Source: Treponema sp.
GTDB lineage: Bacteria > Spirochaetota > Spirochaetia > Treponematales > Breznakiellaceae
Length of the DNA stretch: 23,420 nucleotides
Assembly (NCBI GenBank): GCA_031270205.1
Contig: JAISYA010000058.1
Span: 1-23,420, forward strand
Reading direction: 5' to 3'
The position numbers were made by a program, and so were the translations under genes. Below are positions 7,689 through 13,051 of this stretch, piece after piece. The stretch's first letter is position 1; every line of letters begins with the position of its first letter. Below the pieces are notes generated by a model, which saw only the letters and a list, made by a program, of their open reading frames with translations, was not told the origin of the DNA and searched no databases.

Positions 7689-8597
7689 TTATCTGGAATT
7701 CCGGACGGTTTTTTTAAGACGCCTCAGTATATCTTTATCGACAATTTTTGCCGGTAAAATCAGTAAATCCGAAGGAATTTGTCCTTCATTTTGGTTTTTG
7801 GCGATCATTTTTACCGCCGGGACCGCCAAAGCCCAGGGTGAATCGTCAAAAATAAGGACCGTTTCCGGGGATACCATGCCCGGATCCAGCCAGGTGTGGA
7901 AGATAACCGGATACGTCAGATTTTGCTCAAAATATTCCGCCCCGGAACCGGCCAAAACCACGCAGGAAATGCCCGAAAAATCCGACAGTTCGTGAAAACC
8001 GCCCAAAAACAGCGGGGCCGTCCCGTTTCCCCCTTCCCGCAGGCCATCCGCAAAGGCGCGCCGCCCGGTTTCTTCTATTGAATAGTCCTGAAAAACAACG
8101 GTTTTCCCCGCTCCCCCGCTGAGAACGGCGGCGCAAAGCCCCGCCCGGTACATATCCCTTTCCTGGTCGGTTTTGAACACAAAAAGGCCGCTTCCGGCCG
8201 TTATACCGGACCTCTGCCCCGCTCGGCCTTCCAGCAGTACCGCGGGTATTCCGGGAAACTGTTCACGGTAACGCAGGGCGGCTTCGCTATAACGGTAGGG
8301 GAACAATACGCAGTAGGGCCGCCGGGAAAAGCTGCGGGAAGCGGCTTCCTCAATGGCGAATACCAGCACATCGGGGCCGGCGCCTTCGGCAATCATCACC
8401 GGTTTTACCTGTCTGAACAAAGCCAGGGAAGCAAAAACCCGCCGCTGTAGAACCCGGCCCGTCCCGCCGTACAGCGAGGAAAAGGGGATATCGATCACAA
8501 TGAGTACCGGGGAACGGATGAAAAATACGAGCGCCGGGGCGGCAAGCGCCAGGACTATGCCGACGATAAGCGCCAATGCTTTCCTGCCTCGCTTCAT
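7689..8597 (-). CDS. Membrane-anchored protein with a periplasmic-binding-protein-like region, function unknown
   Basis: 302 residues from ATG 8597. An in-frame TTG at 8615 would add six residues but has no better ribosome site. A short basic start (MKRGRK) precedes one hydrophobic helix (about residues 7-28), so the rest should face the periplasm on an N-terminal anchor. The body alternates strand and helix in a way that recalls type I periplasmic binding domains: VLIVIDIPFSSLYGG, DVLVFAIEEAAS, FKTDQERDMYRAGLCAAVLSGG and TVVFQDYSIEETGRRAFADGLREGG, which is like the hinge and ligand region of sugar or nucleoside receptors. No lipobox. It is not a gene I recognise. It lies just upstream of the flaA pair on the same strand, with a separate strong promoter in between. 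The fold call is inference. Confidence 0.75.
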   Translation of the reverse strand: MKRGRKALALIVGIVLALAAPALVFFIRSPVLIVIDIPFSSLYGGTGRVLQRRVFASLALFRQVKPVMIAEGAGPDVLVFAIEEAASRSFSRRPYCVLFPYRYSEAALRYREQFPGIPAVLLEGRAGQRSGITAGSGLFVFKTDQERDMYRAGLCAAVLSGGAGKTVVFQDYSIEETGRRAFADGLREGGNGTAPLFLGGFHELSDFSGISCVVLAGSGAEYFEQNLTYPVIFHTWLDPGMVSPETVLIFDDSPWALAVPAVKMIAKNQNEGQIPSDLLILPAKIVDKDILRRLKKTVRNSR

Positions 8598-8660
8598 GTT
8601 GTATGTATACCTCAAATACCGTTACATGATCAGGCGGCGCGGCATTGATCATTGTCCATA

Positions 8661-8701
8661 CAAAACAAGGGACCGGCATTTCTTTTGGCCGGCCCCTTTT
8701 T
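8661..8701 (-). terminator. Intrinsic terminator of groL
   Basis: Arms 8669-8677 and 8688-8696 pair over 9 bp around a 10-nt loop, the fourth pair being a G-U wobble in the minus-strand transcript. On the minus strand the hairpin is followed by TTGTTTTG (8668-8661). On the plus strand five Ts follow (8697-8701), so it may work both ways. It begins about 37 nt after the groL stop codon. Confidence 0.82.
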
Positions 8702-8733
8702 CATGCTGAAATGTGCTCAAACCGCCCGCGGTT

Positions 8734-10377
8734 TTAGTAGTCCATTCCTCCCATGCCGCCCATTCCGCCGCCGGGCATTGGGGGCGGATCTTTCTTTTCG
8801 GGAATGTCGGTGATGGCGCATTCGGTGGTGAGGAGCAGGCCCGCGATGGACGCCGCGTTCTGCAGCGCGGAACGGGTTACTTTCGCCGGGTCGATGATAC
8901 CGGCTTTCACCATGTCCACCCATTCGAGTTTGGCGGCGTCAAAGGCGATGCCCTTTTTCTCGTTCCTGGCCCGCTCGGCGATAACCGCGCCGTCAAGACC
9001 GGCGTTTTCGGCTATCTGGCGGATCGGTTCCTCAAGGGCGCGTTTGACGATCTTGAAGCCCACTTTCTCGTCGTCGGTGAGGCCCGCAAGATCGGCTTTG
9101 TCCAGAGCGATGGCGGCCTGAATAAGGGCCAGCTCGCCGCCGGGGACAATGCCTTCCTCAATAGCGGCGCGGGTGGCGGACAGGGCGTCCTCAACCCGGT
9201 GCTTCTTCTCTTTCAGTTCCACCTCGGTGGCCGCGCCCACGTTAATCACCGCGACGCCGCCGGCGAGTTTGGCCAGCCGTTCCTGGAGTTTCTCGCGGTC
9301 GTAATCGCTGGTGGTGTCTTCAATCTGGGCCTTGATCTGGGCGATGCGGTCCTGAATGTCCTTGTTCTTGCCCGCGCCGTTGATGATCGTGGTGTTGTCC
9401 TTGTCGATTTTAACGGTTTTCGCCTTGCCGAGCTGGGAAATGTCGGTGTTTTCCAGTTTGAGGCCAAGTTCCTCGGAAACAACCTCGCCGCCGGTGAGTA
9501 CGGCGATGTCTTCCAGCATGGCCTTGCGGCGGTCGCCGAAACCCGGGGCCTTCACCGCGCAGGCGCGTAGCGTACCGCGGAGGCTGTTCACCACGAGGGT
9601 GGAAAGGGCCTCTCCGTCCACGTCCTCGGCAATGATCAGCAGGGGCTTGCCGCTCTGGGCGACTTTTTCCAGCAGGGGAAGCAGGTCCTTCATGCTGGAT
9701 ATTTTTTTGTCGTGGATGAGGATGTACACATCCTCGTACACGCTGGTCATGGTGTCGCGGTCGGTGACGAAGTAGGCGGAAATATAGCCCCGGTCAAACT
9801 GCATGCCTTCCACGAATTCGATGGAGGTGTCCATGGTTTTGGACTCTTCCACAGTGATGACGCCGTCTTTGCCGACTTTTTCCATGGCGTCGGCGATGGT
9901 GTTGCCGATTTCAGCGTCGTTGTTGGCGGAAACCGAGGCTACGTGGGAAATTTCTTCCTTGTCCTTGATGTCCTTGGAATTTTTCTTGATTTCCTCGACG
10001 GCCGCTTCAACAGCCTTGTCAATGCCCCGTTTCAGCTCAATGGGGGTCATGCCGGCGGCCACGGACTTCAGGCCCTCTTTCACGAGTGAATAGGCCAACA
10101 CCGTGGCGGTGGTGGTCCCGTCGCCGGCCACGTCGTTGGTCTTGGTGGCCACTTCCTTCAGGAGCTGCGCTCCCATGTTTTCGTAGGGATCCGCCAGTTC
10201 CACCTCTTTGGCGACCGAAACGCCGTCTTTGGTGACGGTAGGCGCGCCGAATTTCTTGTCCAGGAGGACATTCCGCCCTTTGGGGCCGAGAGTGACCTTG
10301 ACGGCCCTGGAGATCTGCTCAACCCCGGCGAGTAATTTGCGCCGGGCTTCTTCGTTGAACAACAACTGTTTTGCCAT
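8734..10377 (-). CDS. groL: Chaperonin GroEL (Hsp60)
   Basis: 547-residue group I chaperonin forming the double-ring folding chamber in the cytoplasm. MAKQLLFNEEARRKLLAGVE is the canonical start. GDGTTTATVLA at residues 85-95 carries the catalytic Asp86 region, RVEDALSATRAA the second nucleotide-site Asp, and the protein ends in the GGM-repeat tail (GGMGGMGGMDY). The ATG at 10375-10377 is preceded by GAGGAG; the frame stays open 24 codons further upstream without family similarity. One oddity: the conserved nucleotide-site loop usually written PGGG reads PGGE here (codon GAG near 9134-9136). groES is not adjacent, as in other treponemes. No CIRCE (HrcA) operator was found upstream; a hairpin with a short U-tract lies in the leader. 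Confidence 0.98.
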   Translation of the reverse strand: MAKQLLFNEEARRKLLAGVEQISRAVKVTLGPKGRNVLLDKKFGAPTVTKDGVSVAKEVELADPYENMGAQLLKEVATKTNDVAGDGTTTATVLAYSLVKEGLKSVAAGMTPIELKRGIDKAVEAAVEEIKKNSKDIKDKEEISHVASVSANNDAEIGNTIADAMEKVGKDGVITVEESKTMDTSIEFVEGMQFDRGYISAYFVTDRDTMTSVYEDVYILIHDKKISSMKDLLPLLEKVAQSGKPLLIIAEDVDGEALSTLVVNSLRGTLRACAVKAPGFGDRRKAMLEDIAVLTGGEVVSEELGLKLENTDISQLGKAKTVKIDKDNTTIINGAGKNKDIQDRIAQIKAQIEDTTSDYDREKLQERLAKLAGGVAVINVGAATEVELKEKKHRVEDALSATRAAIEEGIVPGGELALIQAAIALDKADLAGLTDDEKVGFKIVKRALEEPIRQIAENAGLDGAVIAERARNEKKGIAFDAAKLEWVDMVKAGIIDPAKVTRSALQNAASIAGLLLTTECAITDIPEKKDPPPMPGGGMGGMGGMDY

Positions 10378-10414
10378 GATTCTTTTCTCCTCTTTCTTAT
10401 TACCGGAATTCTCT

Positions 10415-10435
10415 AAAAAGCGGCCTTTTCCGCTT
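10415..10435 (-). promoter_or_regulatory. Terminator-like hairpin in the groL leader (possible attenuator)
   Basis: In the minus-strand transcript AAGCGG and CCGCTT (10430-10435 and 10418-10423) pair around a 6-nt loop, and the 3' arm runs into five Us (10419-10415). It ends about 37 nt before the groL ATG. The only promoter-like sequence upstream is a TATTAT/TATATT patch at 10448-10455 with no good -35, so the hairpin would lie in the leader. An attenuator or mRNA-stability element is inferred. Confidence 0.4.
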
Positions 10436-10467
10436 GCGAAGACCGGCATAATATAAAATGGATAGTG

Positions 10468-10481
10468 CGCCCCCAGGGGCG
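10468..10481. promoter_or_regulatory. GC-rich palindrome upstream of groL
   Basis: CGCCCC (10468-10473) and GGGGCG (10476-10481) are perfect 6-nt inverted arms with a 2-nt centre, about 15 nt upstream of the AT-rich patch that could serve as the groL -10. It does not resemble the CIRCE consensus. Could be an operator or just a small GC hairpin. Confidence 0.25.
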
Positions 10482-10568
10482 ACGGGGCTGCAAAGAGTCC
10501 CGCCTATAAAATACTAAATTAACGCTAAAACGGCAATAGGAAAACGCGATTTATTCAGGATAAACGCA

Positions 10569-10760
10569 CAGGAATTTTTAGCCGCGGACCGGATGGAAAA
10601 CACACACCAAAGGCCGCGCGCAAAGCGTGTTTGGGGATTATGCCGCACGCTGAGAGGCCCGACAAATGCCGCGCGTCCGGATAATGTCGAAAGGCCGACT
10701 TTCGCTTTGAAATCTTCGTTTTGTCCGTTCTGTCCGTGATGGTCCGGGCCTGAATTCCTG
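10569..10760. repeat. Fold-back (inverted-repeat) intergenic element, about 190 bp
   Basis: The left arm begins CAGGAATT (10569-10576) and continues into GCCGCGGACC. The right arm, read on the minus strand, begins CAGGAATT (10760-10753) and continues into GGCCCGGACC, giving imperfect inverted arms of about 27 nt. Beyond them, the right arm's ACGGACAGAACGGAC run resembles the degenerate left continuation. The interior has no credible gene. It looks like a decayed MITE-like or palindromic repeat of the kind scattered between genes; membership in a family is inferred from the sequence style only. Confidence 0.5.
10630..10667 (+). repeat. Degenerate copy of the 35-bp dispersed repeat
   Basis: TTTGGGGATTAT (10630-10641) matches the two better copies at 10937 and 12353 exactly. 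The rest (to ACAAAT at 10667) can be aligned to their GCGGCAAACT end only with an insertion of about 4 nt and several mismatches. It lies inside the fold-back element. Confidence 0.4.
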
Positions 10761-10828
10761 AAATAATGGTAGTTTTTCAAAGAAAGATTGAAATCAAACG
10801 CCGACGCCCTGATATGCACCGAAATATC

Positions 10829-10856
10829 TTGCTTTTTGCGAAATATACGGCATAAT
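10829..10856 (+). promoter_or_regulatory. Possible promoter for the small ORF and metallopeptidase gene
   Basis: CATAAT (10851-10856, 5 of 6) lies 16 nt after a weak TTGCTT (10829-10834). Transcription would begin near 10863-10865, almost on the ATG of the small ORF, so the message could be leaderless at its 5' end. The -10 is part of the duplicated 15-nt motif. Confidence 0.4.
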
Positions 10857-10864
10857 ATAAAAGC

Positions 10865-10987
10865 ATGGGTATGCCGCGCGCCGTTTATACGGCCGCAAAG
10901 GCTGTTGCCCGCGGCGGAAAGAATGGTGCGGACGATTTTTGGGGATTATACTGCGCGAAGCGCGGCAAACTACAGGGGAAACGATGA
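10865..10987 (+). CDS. Candidate 40-residue small ORF, translationally coupled to the metallopeptidase gene
   Basis: ATG 10865 opens a 40-codon frame whose TGA (10985-10987) overlaps the ATG of the next gene as ATGA. The product begins MGMPRAVYTAAKAVARGGKN and is basic (pI high by eye), with no signal peptide or membrane helix. It has no clear ribosome site; a promoter-like motif ends two bases before the ATG, so leaderless translation is possible. Its 3' third is read through the 35-bp dispersed repeat (10937-10971), so that part of the peptide comes from repeat DNA. It may be a leader peptide, a true small protein, or chance; the ATGA junction is the main argument for translation. Confidence 0.35.
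   Translation: MGMPRAVYTAAKAVARGGKNGADDFWGLYCAKRGKLQGKR
10937..10971 (+). repeat. 35-bp dispersed repeat, copy upstream of the metallopeptidase gene
   Basis: From TTTTGGGGATTATA (starting 10937) to GCGCGGCAAACT (ending 10971). Compared with the copy at 12353-12388 it has three substitutions and one missing G over about 35 positions. The centre GCGCGAAGCGC can form a small hairpin. Both good copies sit shortly upstream of a gene in the same orientation. Confidence 0.7.
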
Positions 10988-11781
10988 ATCAGGATCAGGT
11001 AAAAGAAAAACTGCTTGCCATACAGGACGCGCCCATGGAGTTTTCCCTCATTTATTCGGGGAAAAAAAGCGGCAAGGTAAACGGCCTGTATAAACCGGAG
11101 ACGCGGGAAATTATTATTCATAACCGCAATTTCGAGGCGGGGGCCGGGGACAATCTGCTGCTGTACACGGCGATACACGAATACGCGCATCATCTGCACG
11201 CCTGTTCCAGGGGCGGCAGGCTTTCAGTCCGCGCCCATACTTCCGAATTCTGGGCGATTTTTCACGCGCTGCTGGAAAAGGCGGAGGCCAAAAAAATCTA
11301 CCGCGACGTATTCGCCGGCCAGCCGGAGCTTGCCGAGCTTACCGAAACCATACGGAAAAAGTTTCTCCATGAAAACGGCAGTCTGGTAAAAGAAATGGGG
11401 AAGCATCTGCTCAAGGCCCACGATCTGTGCGCCGCCATCGGGGTGCGCTTTGAGGATTATGTTGACCGGGTTTTGCGGATTCCCCGAGCGGCGGCCAATG
11501 TGGCGATCAGGGCCTTTGAGTACGATTTGAACCCTGAAGTGGGCGCGGACAATATGCGCTTTCTCGCGGGCCTCCGTGACGGCGATGCTCGTAAAGCCGC
11601 CGAGACCGCGCTGATCAAGGGCAAAAGCCCCGATACGGTGAAAATGGCGGCGCGGGGGAAAACCGCGGAAGAAGATCCCGCGCTGCGGCTGGAAAAAGAA
11701 AAACTCAGGCTTGAGCGGACTATCGAGACTCTCAGGAAACGGCTTGAGGAAGTGAAGAAAGAACTCGCGGAAAACAAGTGA
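10984..11781 (+). CDS. Putative small zinc metallopeptidase (HExxH, YgjP/SprT-like) with C-terminal coiled coil
   Basis: 265 residues from ATG 10984, which has AGGGGAA before it. Residues 64-70 read IHEYAHH, an HExxH zinc-protease motif (His65, Glu66, His69) on a predicted helix. Sixteen residues later, HTSEFW (His85) matches the third-ligand pattern H-S/T-x-x-F-W of YgjP/minigluzincin-type proteins. The first 60 residues, with KVNGLYKPETREIIIHNRNF, suit the small beta-sheet that precedes the active helix in that fold. The middle is helical without a known domain, and the last 35 residues (EKEKLRLERTIETLRKRLEE and after) are a charged coiled coil. No signal peptide, so cytoplasmic. Only 12 nt precede thpR, so they are probably co-transcribed. 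The zinc-site reading is strong, the physiological substrate unknown. Confidence 0.82.
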   Translation: MNQDQVKEKLLAIQDAPMEFSLIYSGKKSGKVNGLYKPETREIIIHNRNFEAGAGDNLLLYTAIHEYAHHLHACSRGGRLSVRAHTSEFWAIFHALLEKAEAKKIYRDVFAGQPELAELTETIRKKFLHENGSLVKEMGKHLLKAHDLCAAIGVRFEDYVDRVLRIPRAAANVAIRAFEYDLNPEVGADNMRFLAGLRDGDARKAAETALIKGKSPDTVKMAARGKTAEEDPALRLEKEKLRLERTIETLRKRLEEVKKELAENK

Positions 11782-11793
11782 AGTTGATATACC

Positions 11794-12408
11794 ATGCGGC
11801 TTTTTATTGCGGTCAATTTTAATGAAGAAATAAAAAGCCGCCTCGTTCAAATCCGGGACCGGATCGGCGCGCAGACTCTCAGGGGGAATTTTTCCCGGCC
11901 TGAAAATCTGCACCTGACGCTGGTGTTTTTGGGTGAGACGCCGGCCGATGAGGTTCCGGCGATCTGTTCGATAATGGCCGATGCGCAGCGGACGCTTTCC
12001 CTTCGCGAATTCACCCTGGACTTTACGCATACCGGCTGTTTCAAGCGCCGTAACCGGGAACTCTGGTGGATAGCGGCGGAAAAGACCGATCCGGCTCTTG
12101 GCGTCCTTGCGGAACTGCGCCGCCGCTTGACCGGCGGCCTGCTTGCGGCGGGCATCGCTTTTGACAACCGGCCCTTCAACGCCCACATCACCCTTGGCCG
12201 GGAAATTAAACACAGCTCCCCAATCGTACTGCCCGGTGAAAAAATAACGGCGCCCATAAACCGGATATGCCTGATGAAGTCGGAGCATACCGGCGGCGTA
12301 CTGGTTTACACGGCGATTTTTGCGGTGGATTTGCAGCGGGAAGAAACGAGCGTTTTGGGGGATTATAATACGCAAAGCGCGGCAAACTGCTTGGCAAAAG
12401 CCTGCTAA
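11794..12408 (+). CDS. thpR: RNA 2',3'-cyclic phosphodiesterase (2'-5' RNA ligase family)
   Basis: 204-residue cytoplasmic protein of the 2H phosphoesterase superfamily. The paired catalytic motifs are HLTL (His40, Thr42) and HITL (His131, Thr133), the usual spacing for ThpR, which opens RNA 2',3'-cyclic phosphates and can join 2'-5' tRNA halves in vitro. MRLFIAVNFNEEIK is the typical first strand. The ribosome site is weak. The family core seems to end near VYTAIFAVDL (residue 180). The last stretch, about residues 187-199, is encoded by a copy of the 35-bp dispersed repeat, which evidently supplied a new C-terminus and stop. The efp promoter -35 also lies inside this end. Function confident; the tail is an oddity without known role. 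Confidence 0.92.
   Translation: MRLFIAVNFNEEIKSRLVQIRDRIGAQTLRGNFSRPENLHLTLVFLGETPADEVPAICSIMADAQRTLSLREFTLDFTHTGCFKRRNRELWWIAAEKTDPALGVLAELRRRLTGGLLAAGIAFDNRPFNAHITLGREIKHSSPIVLPGEKITAPINRICLMKSEHTGGVLVYTAIFAVDLQREETSVLGDYNTQSAANCLAKAC
12353..12388 (+). repeat. 35-bp dispersed repeat, copy inside the 3' end of thpR
   Basis: Runs from TTTTGGGGGATTATA (12353) to GCGCGGCAAACT (12388) and matches the copy at 10937-10971 except for three substitutions and one extra G. It is read in frame as the end of thpR, and the efp -35 element starts three bases after it. Confidence 0.7.
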
Positions 12409-12419
12409 GCCGGTATATT
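12391..12419 (+). promoter_or_regulatory. Sigma70-type promoter for efp
   Basis: TTGGCA (12391-12396, 5 of 6) and TATATT (12414-12419, 5 of 6) are separated by exactly 17 nt. The -10 lies in a palindrome, GGTATA-TT-TATACC (12412-12425). The -35 is within the last codons of thpR. The ATG of efp is 31 nt beyond the -10. Confidence 0.7.
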
Positions 12420-12449
12420 TATACCAGCCAGAACCAAGCGAGGAATATA

Positions 12450-13013
12450 ATGATTCGAGGTGGAGATATAGCCAAAGGGACCTGTTTGTTGCAGAAAGGG
12501 CAGCCCTACCTGGTGGTGGAGCGGGAATTTCACAATCCCGGAAAAGGAACCGCCATTGCCCGGATAAAAATGAAGAGTATCAAGGGCGGCGCGGTGCTGA
12601 CGCTGACCATTCCCACCCAGCAGGAAGTTGAGGATGCCCAGGTGGATGTACACACCTGCCAGTACCAGTACGCCGATCAGGATAGTTATCATTTTATGGA
12701 CAACGAGTCCTATGAACAGCATGAAGTGCCCATCGCCGAAAACGAGGATAAAAAGTTCTACCTCAAGGAAGGGGAGCCTTACGAGCTGACCATCTGGGAG
12801 GGGAGGGTTATTGATATCAAGATACCCTACAAGGTGGTTTTTACCGTTGCCGAAAGCGAGAATTACGTGAAGGGCGATACCGTTTCGGGCGCGACCAAGC
12901 CGATTACCACCGAAACGGGCCTGACCGTGCGGGTACCGCTATTTATCAAACAAGGTGAAAAGATACTCGTGAACACCGAAACCAACGAATACGTGGAACG
13001 GGTGAATTCTTAA
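12450..13013 (+). CDS. efp: Translation elongation factor P
   Basis: 187-residue cytoplasmic protein that binds ribosomes stalled on proline runs and promotes peptide-bond formation. The length is typical (185-190 aa). Domain I starts MIRGGDIAKG and includes the loop HNPGKGTA, whose Lys32 is the position that carries a lysyl or other modification in family members. Domains II and III follow as OB folds, with SYHFMDNESYEQHEVP and the C-terminal GATKPITTETGLTVRVPLFI family signature. GCGAGG lies 6-7 nt before the ATG. No epmA or epmB modification gene is nearby, so the state of Lys32 cannot be judged. It has its own promoter and is followed 38 nt later by the methyltransferase gene. Confidence 0.97.
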   Translation: MIRGGDIAKGTCLLQKGQPYLVVEREFHNPGKGTAIARIKMKSIKGGAVLTLTIPTQQEVEDAQVDVHTCQYQYADQDSYHFMDNESYEQHEVPIAENEDKKFYLKEGEPYELTIWEGRVIDIKIPYKVVFTVAESENYVKGDTVSGATKPITTETGLTVRVPLFIKQGEKILVNTETNEYVERVNS

Positions 13014-13022
13014 ATGAGGCTC

Positions 13023-13042
13023 CCCGCCGCGGCCTCGGCGGG
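13023..13042 (+). promoter_or_regulatory. GC-rich hairpin between efp and the methyltransferase gene
   Basis: CCCGCCG (13023-13029) and CGGCGGG (13036-13042) form a perfect 7-bp stem with a 6-nt loop. No U-tract follows, so termination is unlikely to be efficient without help. The 3' arm runs into the GGGAAAG that serves as ribosome site for the TTG at 13052, so the stem may limit translation of the downstream gene. Confidence 0.45.
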
Positions 13043-13051
13043 AAAGTTATA

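Larger units (their letters stand above)
10434..10862 (+). repeat. Duplicated AT-rich motif at both ends of the 10.4-10.9 kb gap
   Basis: A 15-nt sequence, CGGCATAATATAAAA, is found identically at 10444-10458 and 10848-10862, in the same orientation. The similarity extends upstream to a TTGCGAA at 10434-10440 and 10836-10842, with 3 and 5 nt between the two parts. The interval between copies is about 390 bp and contains the fold-back element. The pair may be a duplicated promoter, recombination scars, or the ends of an inserted segment. At 1397-1406 the proS promoter shares ATAATATAAA. Confidence 0.6.

Noticed and set aside
8713..9570. 285-codon open frame antisense to groL.
   Set aside because: Typical antisense shadow of groEL; Gly/Val-rich composition follows from the opposite codons.
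10514..10819. 101-codon minus-strand frame in the groL/metallopeptidase gap.
   Set aside because: GTG start without ribosome site, and it runs across the fold-back and dispersed repeats; composition looks like translated repeat DNA.
11224..12375. 383-codon minus-strand frame over the metallopeptidase gene and thpR.
   Set aside because: Both sense genes have catalytic motifs; the antisense product is Arg/Phe/Pro-rich with no domain.
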